Source of the DNA: Vibrio stylophorae
Lineage (GTDB): Bacteria; Pseudomonadota; Gammaproteobacteria; Enterobacterales; Vibrionaceae
Direction: 5' to 3'
Length of the DNA: 64,000 nt
NCBI RefSeq assembly: GCF_921293875.1
Contig: NZ_CAKLDI010000001.1
Coordinates: forward strand, 1,146,475 to 1,210,474
Shown: positions 9,067 to 18,763 of the stretch, piece by piece
Layout of the letters: every line of letters begins with the position of its first letter
How positions within the stretch are numbered: position 1 is the stretch's first letter
The notes under the pieces: model-generated
What the model saw: the letters and a program-made list of their open reading frames with translations, nothing else
Told to the model about the DNA's origin: nothing
Database searches by the model: none
Translations under genes and position numbers: made by a program

Positions 9067-10023
9067 TTAAGCGGCTGCTTTTTCTGCGGCAACAGCTTTT
9101 TTCTTGTTGTCACCCATGGTGTAGATACATAGCGCAATGACCACAGTCACAACACCTGCAAGTTTCTGCAGCGTCACAGTCTCACCCAGTAGGAAGTAAG
9201 CGACGATCATTGCAAATAGCGGTAGAACGTTCAGTGCCATGGTGGTAATTACAGCGTCTTGAGTCTTCAGTGTGGCAATTTCCCAAATCGCATAAGCGAT
9301 ACCAGAACACACCAAACCAAGCGCTAGAATACTGAAGATGTGCTTGTTGTTTTCTACAAGAACAGAGGCTGAGCTAAAGTCTGCACCTGTGATTAGGCCA
9401 AGGATCACTAGCGCTGCGGTTGCAGAAGCAAACTGATAGAAGTTGCTTGAGAACGCGTCATAACGCTCGTTTAGGTCTGAGCCGAACTTACCCAAAATGT
9501 AGTTGTAAGTGACAAAGCCCAATACACCGCAAAGTGCGAATAGGTGGCCAAGGTTCAAACCTTGAATTTTGTTGGATGGGTCATAAGCGATGATGCCTGC
9601 ACCCGCCAATGAAAGCACAACCGCACCCACTTTGATTGCCGACGGTTTGATCTTATCAATCACAAATACCGCCAGCATGGTCAAGAAAGGTGCCATACCG
9701 TTGATCACGCCAATCTCACCAGACGAGGTGTAGTCATAGGCCAAAATGGTGAAGTAGAAAAACACAGCCTGCGCCGAGATACCTGCTGCCATAAGCAACA
9801 TCGCATCTTTCGCGCTTTGGATTGGTTTTAGCGTGTGTTTTTTCGATACCAAAAACAGAACAACAAAACCAAGGGTTGCAATGGCGTAGCGTGAAATGGC
9901 CAATACCACAGGATCCAATTTACCAGCTAGAACGCCACCGAGTGGGAAGGAGGCACCCCAAAGGGCAGCACATACCAAAGCCAAAGTAAGACCTAGGGTT
10001 TTATTAGGAGCAGCTTTACTCAT
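9067..10023 (-). CDS. DMT-family (EamA) inner-membrane transporter
   Basis: About 318 residues with ten hydrophobic segments arranged as two EamA repeats. Typical features are GASFPLGG in the first helix and WGEIAT/LLGE-like motifs (AIWEIA, FLLGETVT) in the second half. I chose ATG 10023 (MSKAAPNK), preceded by a GAGAT element, over the upstream in-frame ATG 10056. Its position inside the catabolic cluster suggests that it carries the substrate or product of the enzymes, but DMT proteins move very diverse metabolites and the direction cannot be told. Confidence 0.85.
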   Translation of the reverse strand: MSKAAPNKTLGLTLALVCAALWGASFPLGGVLAGKLDPVVLAISRYAIATLGFVVLFLVSKKHTLKPIQSAKDAMLLMAAGISAQAVFFYFTILAYDYTSSGEIGVINGMAPFLTMLAVFVIDKIKPSAIKVGAVVLSLAGAGIIAYDPSNKIQGLNLGHLFALCGVLGFVTYNYILGKFGSDLNERYDAFSSNFYQFASATAALVILGLITGADFSSASVLVENNKHIFSILALGLVCSGIAYAIWEIATLKTQDAVITTMALNVLPLFAMIVAYFLLGETVTLQKLAGVVTVVIALCIYTMGDNKKKAVAAEKAAA

Positions 10024-10075
10024 AGTTTTAATCTCAATAAAGGGGCACCAAGGCACCCCTTGTTAGGACAACAGA

Positions 10076-11251
10076 TTATTGTGGGCAAATACCGATCACA
10101 TGCTCGAGGCGTTGATCTTTTTGATAGAGAGATGCGTAGGCATAACCAACACCTTCAAGGTTGGTTGGCGCGCCATCCGCAACGGCAAATACTTTATCGA
10201 GAATGGTGTTGGACACATTATCGATGGTGTCAGTGGCATCCATGATGCCGCAGGCATTGATATCCATATCAGCTGTAATCAATGAACTGTTACCCGATAC
10301 ACGAATTACCGGCACAATGGAGTTGTTAAAGCCAGCGGCTCCCGCAGTCCAGATAATGAGCTGACAGCCCAGAGATGCAAAGTGCATCGCCGCGCCACCA
10401 CAAAGCATGGTGGTCTCCGTCAGGTAGAAACCTGGTTTGGTTGGTTTTTCACGGTAGATATGGTTAATGCGCAAGCAATCTTGAATTGGGCTTGAGCCAG
10501 TTTTGTGCATCGCACCTTGCGATTTTTCATCAATGGTGGTCAAACCGCCCACACTGTTACCAATCGACATGGTCTCAGTGCCATCAATCACGTGCCAACG
10601 CTGCAAATCTTCTGCAATGAGACGCTCGATTTTTTCGCCCACTTCAGGTGTGACTGCACGTGCTTTTAGGATCTCTTCACAGCCCAGTAGTTCAATGAGC
10701 TCGCCAGCCATCGTGGTGGCGCCCATATCGACAAGCTTGTCTGATGCCGCGCCCACAGAAGGGTTTGATGCCAAACCGCTTGAGGTGTCAGAGCCACCAC
10801 ATTTGATCCCGATGCGCAGCGCAGAAATCGGCGCTTCAACACGCTCAATGCTGTCTGCGTATGCTTTTAGCTCTTTTGCTAGCGCCAAGCCATCTTTAAT
10901 GGTTTCAATGGTGCCTTTGTTTTTAATCACAGTGAGGGTGTGAACAGGCAAGCCTTCTTTGCGAACCGGACCTGCAACCATCTCAGGGTCAATGGAGCCA
11001 CAACCCATGGCAATCACCAAAACACCCGCGATATTTGGGTTGGTCGCTGTGTGGATGATGGTGTCGATCATCTCTTCGTTACCACCGTACATACAGGTGT
11101 AGTGGTTGGTAACAACAACTGAATTATCAATCTCTTTGCTGATGTTGCGCGCAATGCCTTCGCAGCATTCATCGATCGCAACGATCATCACGTTATTACG
11201 AATACCAAATGTGCCGTTTGGGCGAGGGTAGCCTTGAAATGTACGAGTCAT
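10076..11251 (-). CDS. UxaA-family dehydratase, large (catalytic) subunit
   Basis: 391 residues homologous to the C-terminal catalytic part of altronate/galactarate dehydratases (UxaA, GarD) and to SuyB-type lyases. Characteristic segments are FGIRNNVMIV, the cysteine-bearing DECCEG and YTCMYGG, GCGSIDPEMVAG, and KCGGSDTSSGL. It would be an iron-dependent hydro-lyase in the cytoplasm. In this strain the SAF domain that single-chain enzymes carry at the N-terminus is a separate gene directly upstream. The ATG overlaps the stop of that gene by one base, so the two subunits should be made together. Confidence 0.87.
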   Translation of the reverse strand: MTRTFQGYPRPNGTFGIRNNVMIVAIDECCEGIARNISKEIDNSVVVTNHYTCMYGGNEEMIDTIIHTATNPNIAGVLVIAMGCGSIDPEMVAGPVRKEGLPVHTLTVIKNKGTIETIKDGLALAKELKAYADSIERVEAPISALRIGIKCGGSDTSSGLASNPSVGAASDKLVDMGATTMAGELIELLGCEEILKARAVTPEVGEKIERLIAEDLQRWHVIDGTETMSIGNSVGGLTTIDEKSQGAMHKTGSSPIQDCLRINHIYREKPTKPGFYLTETTMLCGGAAMHFASLGCQLIIWTAGAAGFNNSIVPVIRVSGNSSLITADMDINACGIMDATDTIDNVSNTILDKVFAVADGAPTNLEGVGYAYASLYQKDQRLEHVIGICPQ

Positions 11252-11580
11252 TATTTTTCGATCCCCATTTGTTTGATGATTTCTTCAATGATTGCTTCAG
11301 GAATATCTAGGCGTTCGCTGCGCACGTTTTGTACGTGAACGAGCTGACCCAGAGGGATCATGACAATCGATTTACCAATGGAATGGCCCGCTTTGTAAAT
11401 ATGTGCATCGTTTTCGATGTCACACAGTGCAATTTTGTTGCCGAAGGTGATCTTTTGTAGTGCTTTGATTTCTGCGATCACTTCATTTTCAGCAGAGATA
11501 ATTTCAACGATTTCGTTCTTTTCGACATTGCCAAGTAGAGTAGCGACGTTGTCGCTCGGAGACAGTTTTATAGCTTTCAT
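11251..11580 (-). CDS. UxaA-family dehydratase, small SAF-domain subunit
   Basis: 109 residues corresponding to the SAF domain of altronate dehydratase-type enzymes. It includes the pattern ALCDIENDAHIYKAGHSIGKS, which matches the conserved HKIA/YG-G-IG region in looser form. I chose ATG 11580 because a GGAAG ribosome-binding site precedes it; the frame is open farther upstream but that stretch covers the divergent promoter. It is the first gene of the minus-strand cluster and pairs with the catalytic subunit through a one-base overlap. Confidence 0.82.
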   Translation of the reverse strand: MKAIKLSPSDNVATLLGNVEKNEIVEIISAENEVIAEIKALQKITFGNKIALCDIENDAHIYKAGHSIGKSIVMIPLGQLVHVQNVRSERLDIPEAIIEEIIKQMGIEK

Positions 11581-11599
11581 AGTGTACTTCCGTAATGTT

Positions 11600-11622
11600 G
11601 ATTGTCTCATTGTCGGACAATC
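11600..11622. promoter_or_regulatory. Probable operator of the GntR/FCD regulator
   Basis: ATTGTC-G-GACAAT at 11609-11621 is a perfect 6-1-6 palindrome. A further GATTGTC at 11600-11606 also pairs with GACAATC at 11616-11622. It lies between the SAF gene and the divergent GntR gene. Odd-centred palindromes of this size are typical operators of FadR/FCD regulators. Confidence 0.6.
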
Positions 11623-11722
11623 GGCATTATACAGATAGACAAAAGACGGAATATGACACCAATCACAACTTCGTGTTAAGATTGAAAAATATTGAAAATC
11701 AGCAAGATGACGAGCCAAGGAA

Positions 11723-12379
11723 ATGAAGATAAATAAGCAAAGCCTGGAAGAGCAAGCGACTGATTATATTAGAAATATGATTCTTTCCGGCGTGCTTGGT
11801 CTCGGTGATAAAATCGTCGAGAGCACCTTATCAAAAGAGTTAGAGCTCTCGCGCAGTACCTTGCGTATGGCACTGAATTCCTTATCTCATGAGGGGTTGG
11901 TGGTGCAAAAGCCCTATGTGGGTTGGCATGTGTTTACCTTAGAAGGTGACGATTTGTGGGAGCTTTATAACCTACGTGTTGCCATTGAATCGCAAGCGGC
12001 GTTGATGGCGGCAGAGCGTGCGGATCAGCAAGATAAAAAAGAATTGCGCCGTATTTATGACGAATTTTGTGAATTTTGTACCCAAGGGCCTTTGGATATC
12101 GAAGAAGTTTGCGTCAAAGATTTCGAATTCCACCGTAAAGTGGTGGAGATCACCAAGAGCACTAAGTTCATTAAAATTTATGAGCAGATCTCCAATCAGC
12201 TGCGCTGCTATATCAAAATGACGCACCATGACTATGACTTGTCTTTAAGTGGCTTGAGTCACCGAGGCATTGTGGAAGCGATTGTGGATGGTGATACAGA
12301 CCGCGCGTGGCGTGAGTCAAAACTCAACATCACCACCTTTACTGATTTGTGCCGTCAAAATCTAGAAGCGAAGTCTTAA
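11723..12379 (+). CDS. GntR-family transcriptional regulator with FCD domain
   Basis: 218 residues. An N-terminal winged helix (residues about 8-75, with ELSRSTLRMALNSLSHEGLV) is followed by an all-helical FCD effector domain. The FCD metal/ligand residues are visible as the Asp/His set in DFEFHRKVVEI and LSHRGIVEAIVDGD. It is transcribed away from the SAF/UxaA/DMT/enolase cluster and probably represses it until the sugar acid or its product binds. The ATG follows AAGGAA very closely. Confidence 0.9.
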   Translation: MKINKQSLEEQATDYIRNMILSGVLGLGDKIVESTLSKELELSRSTLRMALNSLSHEGLVVQKPYVGWHVFTLEGDDLWELYNLRVAIESQAALMAAERADQQDKKELRRIYDEFCEFCTQGPLDIEEVCVKDFEFHRKVVEITKSTKFIKIYEQISNQLRCYIKMTHHDYDLSLSGLSHRGIVEAIVDGDTDRAWRESKLNITTFTDLCRQNLEAKS

Positions 12380-12481
12380 CGCCAAGTCATCATGTGAAGT
12401 CTTAAAGCGAAATTTGAATGCATGAAGGCCTGAAAGCTGGGCAGTTCAGTCCTTTTGCTTTGATGCGCAATGAAAAATATC

Positions 12482-12507
12482 AAAGGCTGCAACGATGCAG
12501 CCTTTTT
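12482..12507 (+). terminator. Rho-independent terminator after GntR gene
   Basis: Stem AAAGGCTGC / GCAGCCTTT with a 6-nt loop and T-run. Confidence 0.75.
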
Positions 12508-12656
12508 CATGGGTGATATTTCACATGGCTTTGCGGTTCATCTCACTTTTCTTGCTGAAGGATTGCTGAACTAAAAGCGCTTGATCATTCGTGTCAAAGA
12601 GGGGCGATGATACACTGCGCGAGCACTGGCAGTTGCCATGATTTTGAGATGGATAT

Positions 12657-13046
12657 ATGAAGTTTAAAGCTGTATTGACTGCGCTTTTTGCCATGATGGC
12701 GATGTTTTTCACTGCGCCTTTCGCGCATGCAGATGAATCGATTACTTTAGGTCGCACCATTGTTTTTGAAGAAAATAACTATGGTGCTGATATTCCCCTG
12801 GTGGTGTGTCGCCGCGCTGATGCGATTCGTGTTAAAGCGGATCGCGATATGTATTTGCGAGAGGTGGTGCTGACCTTTAAAAATGGCGACACCAAGACTG
12901 TCCATTTTTATCGCAATGTGAAAAAAGATAAAAAAACTGGATGGCGCTCATTGGGCTATGGCTACAAGCGCTGCGTAAAACGCCTTGAGGTATTCGCCAC
13001 ATCGAAACACTCTTCCGCCGGTATTCGTATCTACGGTCGTCAATAA
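12657..13046 (+). CDS. Exported DUF2541-like protein
   Basis: 129 residues with a clear Sec signal peptide (cleavage near AHA-DES, residues 24-26). The mature domain is small and basic, with two cysteines (PLVVCRR and YKRCVKRL) that could form a disulphide in the periplasm. The layout, strand-rich with VCR near the start and a KRC-K motif near the end, resembles the DUF2541 (YaaI) family of enterobacteria and vibrios. The function is unknown. It is flanked by terminators and stands alone. Confidence 0.65.
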   Translation: MKFKAVLTALFAMMAMFFTAPFAHADESITLGRTIVFEENNYGADIPLVVCRRADAIRVKADRDMYLREVVLTFKNGDTKTVHFYRNVKKDKKTGWRSLGYGYKRCVKRLEVFATSKHSSAGIRIYGRQ

Positions 13047-13066
13047 TCTCCCGAAAATCCCCATCT

Positions 13067-13093
13067 AAAAAGAAGCCATATGGCTTCTTTTTT
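13067..13093. terminator. Rho-independent terminator
   Basis: AAAAAGAAGCCATATGGCTTCTTTTTT, a near-perfect palindrome with T and A runs, just after the DUF2541-like gene. Confidence 0.8.
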
Positions 13094-13293
13094 GTCTCAG
13101 TTCACTGAGTATCTCCCGCTTTTTCTTTTTCCGATATGAACTAGGTTTTATAAAAAAGAAGGCGCAATTTCACAGTGTTTTATGAAGCAAAACATCATGA
13201 TTTTAAACAAGGTGATGACGCTGGTTGACCAAGATGGCTGATAGCCGTTTTGAACATAACTTAAATTATGGCGTGAACATTCAGGGAGAAAGA

Positions 13294-14373
13294 ATGAAAG
13301 AAAGGGGATGGATAGCGGCGTGCGTCAGCGTCGTCTTATTCGCACTGCTGCTGTTTGGCTATGAAGCGACTTCGCCCAATCAACATGCGTCCCACACCAG
13401 TTCGCATCAACATGGCGCGAAAGAAAACCAAGGTGTCCATCGTCGCGAACAAAGTCATCAAGCTGGCTTATCACCGACATCGAAGCCCCAATTTATCTCG
13501 CCCATTCCACAAACTATCGCCTTTGATCGCCAACAAGCCAAAATCGGCTGGCAGCTGTTTAATGACGCCAATTTATCCTCAAATCGCATGGTCAGTTGCG
13601 AAACCTGCCATGACTTAGCAACCAATGGCGCCGAGACCATTGATGTATCCATCGGTGTGCATGGTAAAGGCATTCGCAATTCGCTCACTATTTTTAATTC
13701 AGCCTATAACTATCGATTTTTTTGGGATGGACGCGTCAACACGCTGCATGACCAAATTGATGGTCCAGTGCATAGCAGCGTCGAAATGGATACCGACTGG
13801 CCCACTATTGAACGCTATGTATCCGAAAATTCGCACTATCAGACGCAGTTTGAGCAAGCCAATTTAGCGATTTCAGAAGCGACCATTAAACAAGTGCTGG
13901 TGGAATTTATGCGCACGCTGAATACGCCCAATGCGCCCTTTGATCGTTATATCCAAGGTGATAGCAAGGCGTTAACCGCGCAGCAAATCCGCGGTTGGGA
14001 GGCGTTTCAAAGTGAAGGTTGCATTAGCTGTCACCGAGGGATCAATGTTGGCGGTGGTATGGTGATGCGCTTTGGCTTTTTGGGTGAGCAAACCATTGGT
14101 GCAGAGCGCTCAAATGATACCGGGCGTCACCGTAGTACAGGGAAAAATGAAGATATGTACCTTTTTCGTGTGGCCAGCTTGCGTAATGTTGCCGATACCG
14201 CGCCCTATTTTCATGATGGACAAACGAAAACCTTGCAAGAAGCCATAAAAATTATGGGCGAAAGCCAATTAGGGAAAACATTAGCGCCGCATACCATTAC
14301 CGATATCGAAGCATTTTTAATCTCACTTTCAGGCGAGCGCCCATCAATTTTGCAGGAGTTTGAAAATGAATAA
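13294..14373 (+). CDS. Di-haem cytochrome c peroxidase (CcpA/MauG family)
   Basis: About 359 residues. An uncleaved signal anchor or signal peptide (residues 5-23) precedes a His-rich segment and the peroxidase body. Two haem-binding motifs, CETCH and CISCH, are visible, as expected for a periplasmic di-haem peroxidase that reduces H2O2. I chose ATG 13294, which has an AGGGAG site; upstream in-frame TTG and ATG codons lack one. The 3' end overlaps the downstream histidine-kinase gene by 8 bp, so enzyme and sensor are co-translated. The peroxidase may act as, or feed, the redox input of the signalling pair. Confidence 0.88.
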   Translation: MKERGWIAACVSVVLFALLLFGYEATSPNQHASHTSSHQHGAKENQGVHRREQSHQAGLSPTSKPQFISPIPQTIAFDRQQAKIGWQLFNDANLSSNRMVSCETCHDLATNGAETIDVSIGVHGKGIRNSLTIFNSAYNYRFFWDGRVNTLHDQIDGPVHSSVEMDTDWPTIERYVSENSHYQTQFEQANLAISEATIKQVLVEFMRTLNTPNAPFDRYIQGDSKALTAQQIRGWEAFQSEGCISCHRGINVGGGMVMRFGFLGEQTIGAERSNDTGRHRSTGKNEDMYLFRVASLRNVADTAPYFHDGQTKTLQEAIKIMGESQLGKTLAPHTITDIEAFLISLSGERPSILQEFENE

Positions 14374-16783
14374 AATGAAAGCATTATTGGTGGCCGGCGC
14401 ATTGGCTATCAGCATGATTATCGCCTCGATTTTTATTCTTTATATGGAATATAACCGCTTAATTATCTATCGCACCATGGTCACTGAAATCGGTCATGAA
14501 GTGATTAATATCCGTGACACGGTGACGCAACATGCACTTGAGCCTGATACCGATCCCTATTATCTCACGCAAGTCTTGGTTGAAATTGAGCGAAATATTC
14601 AAGAAGAACTCGCAAGCTATGCGCAATCTAATTATATCGGGATTTATGAAATAGAAGCTTTTGCCCAACTCGGCCAATTTACACAGGCGCTATCTAATAT
14701 TACGGATACCCTCGATCATGTGATTGGTATCATTATTATGGAAAAATCGCTGATTCAAGCGATTTACAAGCAATTTAAGATTACGCCAGTGTCCAGTTCT
14801 TCTGCGCTGCGATTGGCATTTTTAGATGATCAAAGTTTATTCTCAAAAATGGTGTCAGAAGCTGAAAACCCAGCGGTGACGACGTTTTTGCAAGTCGAAA
14901 AACAAAAGAAACAGCTGCTTTCTATTTTATTATCCCATGAAAATATGGACTTTATTGAGCGCTCTGAAGTTGTTTTTGGCACTTTATCAGAGCAAGTTCG
15001 AACGCGAATGGTCCAACTGCTGATTGTGCTATTTTTAATCATCATTAGTGGTGTTTGTGTCGCCGCATGGCTTCGCATGAAAGAACTGCATCGAAATAAT
15101 GTCATTCGCCAAGAAGCCATGGATCGCATTGAGCGCGCCAATCAAGCCAAATCAATTTTTCTAGCCACTATGAGCCATGAATTAAGAACGCCGATGAATG
15201 GTGTTTTGGGTATTGCGCAAATGATCGAGGAAGATGCTCAGGAAGCACATATTCGTGAGCAAGCAAAAGTGATTGTTGATTCTGGCCAGCACTTGGTGAC
15301 TTTGCTCAATGATATTTTGGATTTTTCCAAAATTGAGCAAGGGAAAATGGTCTTGGAATATCATAAATTTTCAGTTTGCGAGGTAATCGCACACCTTGAA
15401 AATGCACTTATGCCATTAGCGAAAAATAAAGCCATTCAATTTCATGTACAAAATGAAGTGCCCAGTCATTGCCATTTTATTGGTGATTCCGCCAGGGTTC
15501 GACAGATATTATTTAATTTAGCGGGCAACGCCATTAAGTTTACCCAAGAAGGGTATGTGGATGTGCATTTCGCTTTGCTTCATGACCCGCGTCGCGTACT
15601 GGAAATTAAAGTCTCTGACTCTGGTATCGGGATTGCTCGGGATAAATTAGAGGGAATTTTCACCCCCTTTGAGCAGGCTGATCTATCTACCACCCGTAAG
15701 TTTGGTGGAACCGGGCTTGGACTGTCCATTGTGAAGCAAATGACGGACTTGATGGGCGGCAGCATTCATGTCTTTAGCCAGCTTGGCGTCGGCACACAAT
15801 TTGTTTTGCAATTACCTTTAGCGATTGAAGAGGAGTCATCGCAGCAAAACCAAAACCAAAGCCAAAGCCAAAACCCACAGCAACAGATTGGCCAGATATC
15901 GCTGCCATCAGGCCATGGTGAAAAAGATAAAAATGAACAGGCATTACAGGTGCTGCTGGTGGATGACAATCGCGTCAATGCACTGGTGGCACAGCAAATT
16001 CTTCACAAATGCGGGCATCAAGTCCAAATCGCATCAGATGGGCTTGAAGCGCTAGATATTCTAAAGCAGCGCTCTTTTGACCTGATCATCATGGACAATC
16101 ATATGCCGAACTTAAGCGGCATTGAGACCATCCAGCAAATTCGTCAGCAGCTTAAACTGAGTACCGTTATTTTTGCCTACACCGCCGATGTGTTTAAAGA
16201 AGCGCATGATGCATTTATTGCAGCGGGCGCTCAGTATGTGCTTACCAAACCGCTGCAAAAAAATAGCCTTGAGCAAGCGATATGCCGCTACCAGCATGAA
16301 ATATGCGAAAAAAACGCAGCGCAAACTGAGCAAAACGTGCGTACTAGCGCGCCTGTTAAAGGTGGCAATGTGATTTATTTGGTGCGCGCGCCTGTCACAC
16401 AATTGCCCATCACGGAAGAGGAGCTATCCACCTGTGCTTGGCTACAACACCCGCAGCAAAGCGATGAAGAAAAAAGGGCGTTTTTAACATCATTCGCGCA
16501 GCAATTTGATGCCATGATTGATGCGCTGATTGCCACTTATGCGAGCGGCGATCTTCCGGCGTTATCGCAACAGCTTGATGCCATTGATGAGTTGGCTGCG
16601 CAATGTCCGCTTGCTGAAGTGCTCAATTTAGTGCATCAAAGTCAGGCGCTCATTACGCAGCATTGTTCACCGGATCTTGAATTGTTGCAGCAGCTAATCA
16701 ATCGCATGTTGGTGAATTTACATCAGGCCAATCGGCTATTACATGCCAGCAATGATAAAGCACGGCAGGAGGCGGCCTTATGA
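14366..16783 (+). CDS. Hybrid sensor histidine kinase with receiver domain
   Basis: 805 residues. Two transmembrane segments (about 5-27 and 215-237) enclose a helical periplasmic sensor of unassigned type. HisKA has the phosphorylation site in SHELRTPMNG (His about 271). The HATPase follows, with the N box NLAGNAIKF, G1 DSGIGIA and G2 GGTGLGLSI. A Gln/Asn/Ser-rich linker leads to a receiver domain (VDDNRVNA, IIMDNHMP with the phospho-acceptor Asp). The helical tail looks like an Hpt domain, but the expected phospho-histidine is not evident. I chose ATG 14366, seven bases after GGAG. The gene overlaps both neighbours. Confidence 0.92.
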   Translation: MNKMKALLVAGALAISMIIASIFILYMEYNRLIIYRTMVTEIGHEVINIRDTVTQHALEPDTDPYYLTQVLVEIERNIQEELASYAQSNYIGIYEIEAFAQLGQFTQALSNITDTLDHVIGIIIMEKSLIQAIYKQFKITPVSSSSALRLAFLDDQSLFSKMVSEAENPAVTTFLQVEKQKKQLLSILLSHENMDFIERSEVVFGTLSEQVRTRMVQLLIVLFLIIISGVCVAAWLRMKELHRNNVIRQEAMDRIERANQAKSIFLATMSHELRTPMNGVLGIAQMIEEDAQEAHIREQAKVIVDSGQHLVTLLNDILDFSKIEQGKMVLEYHKFSVCEVIAHLENALMPLAKNKAIQFHVQNEVPSHCHFIGDSARVRQILFNLAGNAIKFTQEGYVDVHFALLHDPRRVLEIKVSDSGIGIARDKLEGIFTPFEQADLSTTRKFGGTGLGLSIVKQMTDLMGGSIHVFSQLGVGTQFVLQLPLAIEEESSQQNQNQSQSQNPQQQIGQISLPSGHGEKDKNEQALQVLLVDDNRVNALVAQQILHKCGHQVQIASDGLEALDILKQRSFDLIIMDNHMPNLSGIETIQQIRQQLKLSTVIFAYTADVFKEAHDAFIAAGAQYVLTKPLQKNSLEQAICRYQHEICEKNAAQTEQNVRTSAPVKGGNVIYLVRAPVTQLPITEEELSTCAWLQHPQQSDEEKRAFLTSFAQQFDAMIDALIATYASGDLPALSQQLDAIDELAAQCPLAEVLNLVHQSQALITQHCSPDLELLQQLINRMLVNLHQANRLLHASNDKARQEAAL

Positions 16784-18648
16784 TGCTGGAATGGAGTGAA
16801 TCGAGGCGCCGCGAATTTGTTTTTATCCTTATCGTATCGGCTGTGATTTTTGCGCTGGATATGTATAGCAGCGCAAGCTCAGCCGTGCCGGTGGCTTATG
16901 TCAGCATCGTGCTGATCGCGCTGGGTTCGAAAAATCAAGCCATCACGCTATCATCAGCCATCCTTTCAACGTTATTGATTGTCCTTGGCTTTTATTTATC
17001 GCCCTTGAATGGCGAGGGCGTGCACGTTATTTCCAACCGTATTTTGGCCATGTATGTGGTTTGGATTGTGGCTGTTGTCTCCTTGCTTGGTATTGCTAAT
17101 ACGCAGGCCGTGATGGCGCAAGTGTCCAAACAACAATTAACGGCCTTTCGTGAGACATTGGGGCAAGTGGCGGAATACGCCAGTGATGCCATTGTGATCA
17201 CCGATGCAAACGGCTTCGTTACTTGGGTGAATAAAGGGTTTACGCAAATATCCGGCTATTCACTTGATGAGGTGATGGGTAAAAAACCAGGCGATGTACT
17301 GCAAGGGAAAGAGACCGATGTGAATGCGGTGCGCCTACTGTCACAGGCGATTGCGAAGGCCGAGCCCATTGATATTGAAATCATCAATTATCATAAAAAT
17401 GGCACGCCCTATTGGATTGATATGTCGATCAATCCGGTGTTTGAGCACAATCAATTGCGACGGTTTGTCGCAGTCGAGCGCGATATTACCCATCGTAAAC
17501 AGCTTGAAACATATATTGCTGAGCGAGCGCAAACGGCGTCGCAGCAAACCCATATTCAAGCGCAATTTGCTGATCTCATCGCCTTGGATTTAGCCGTGAT
17601 TCAACAAGGCTTAGCTTGCCTGCAACATACACATCCAAACGCGGAAGGTGATGCCTTCATTCAGCATATGGGGCAGTTGATGGCGGCTGCAACTGGCTAT
17701 GTGCAAGTACTTTCTCGTTTTGAGCAGGGCGAGCTAAAGCCTAAAATGCAGCGCATTGACGTGGTGGATTGGCTCAATGAGCGCACTGCAAGCTTTGCCG
17801 CTTTATTAAAGGCGCAAGGCGGGTACTGGCATGTCGATTGCCAGTTATCATCCTTCGCATCTTTTCAAGGCGCCGTGCTGTTGCTTAACGCAGTGATTCA
17901 ATATTGCCTCTTTAAATCAGCACGCTACGGCAGCGTGGAGCTATTGGTTACGCAAACCACATCTCAGTCTGAGGCATGGATTGAACTAACATTTGTTTTT
18001 AACGATCATGGCGAGTTTTATCAGCAAACGAAATCATTGATGCATGATCTCGCCAATATCAATACCCAAGATAGCGTGAATCATGCCTGTGGTTATCTCT
18101 CGATTTTGAAAATCGTCGAAGCCTTTGAGGGCAGCCTGACCACAACCTTGGCTGCGGGCGAGAGGCGAACTCAAAGCGTTTTGAAAATACCTGCTTTAGC
18201 ATTTGAGGCGCCACCTGCAGCGCCCAAAAGTGAATTGAAGGATCGCGTTTTAATTGCGGAAGATAATCGGGTCAATGCCATGGTGTTAACCAAAATGCTG
18301 CAATCACTGGGGTATGCGCACATTGATGTTGCGGTCAATGGTGAAGAGGCGGTGCAAAAATTCCATGAAAATCAGTATGCGGTCATTTTTATGGATAACC
18401 ATATGCCGGTGATGACGGGAATCGAGGCGACTAAGCAAATAAAAATGATGCAGACTAAAACGTCGCCCGGCGCTGATGTGCCCATTATTGCCTGTACTGC
18501 TGATATCTCATCACAAGCAACTCAGGACTTTTATGACAGCGGCGTATCCCATGTGTTATTTAAGCCCGTTGATAAAGCAAAATTGGCGCAAGCACTGGCA
18601 GCCGTTCAGGCGCATACCAAGGTGGAACAACCGCTCACCTTAGTTTAA
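16780..18648 (+). CDS. PAS-receiver protein with degenerate histidine-kinase core
   Basis: 622 residues. Four or so N-terminal transmembrane segments (about 10-110) are followed by a PAS domain (about 125-240, with AIVITDANGFVTWVNKGF) and a region in the position of HisKA/HATPase. That region has no H box with HE, no N box and no GxGLG, so it should not have kinase activity. A C-terminal receiver domain (AEDNRVNAMVL, FMDNHMP, K in FKPVD) looks intact. The ATG overlaps the kinase stop (ATGA). I infer a partner receiving phosphate from the hybrid kinase or scaffolding it. No DNA-binding or cyclase output domain is present. Confidence 0.82.
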   Translation: MMLEWSESRRREFVFILIVSAVIFALDMYSSASSAVPVAYVSIVLIALGSKNQAITLSSAILSTLLIVLGFYLSPLNGEGVHVISNRILAMYVVWIVAVVSLLGIANTQAVMAQVSKQQLTAFRETLGQVAEYASDAIVITDANGFVTWVNKGFTQISGYSLDEVMGKKPGDVLQGKETDVNAVRLLSQAIAKAEPIDIEIINYHKNGTPYWIDMSINPVFEHNQLRRFVAVERDITHRKQLETYIAERAQTASQQTHIQAQFADLIALDLAVIQQGLACLQHTHPNAEGDAFIQHMGQLMAAATGYVQVLSRFEQGELKPKMQRIDVVDWLNERTASFAALLKAQGGYWHVDCQLSSFASFQGAVLLLNAVIQYCLFKSARYGSVELLVTQTTSQSEAWIELTFVFNDHGEFYQQTKSLMHDLANINTQDSVNHACGYLSILKIVEAFEGSLTTTLAAGERRTQSVLKIPALAFEAPPAAPKSELKDRVLIAEDNRVNAMVLTKMLQSLGYAHIDVAVNGEEAVQKFHENQYAVIFMDNHMPVMTGIEATKQIKMMQTKTSPGADVPIIACTADISSQATQDFYDSGVSHVLFKPVDKAKLAQALAAVQAHTKVEQPLTLV

Positions 18649-18763
18649 ATGTTGCCATTTATTTACAGGGATGTGGCTGCCCAAAATGGTATGCAATTGT
18701 TGTCACAAATCGAAGCAGTGATAATCCACCTATAATTTTAAAAAAATCAATGAGGAGAATGGG

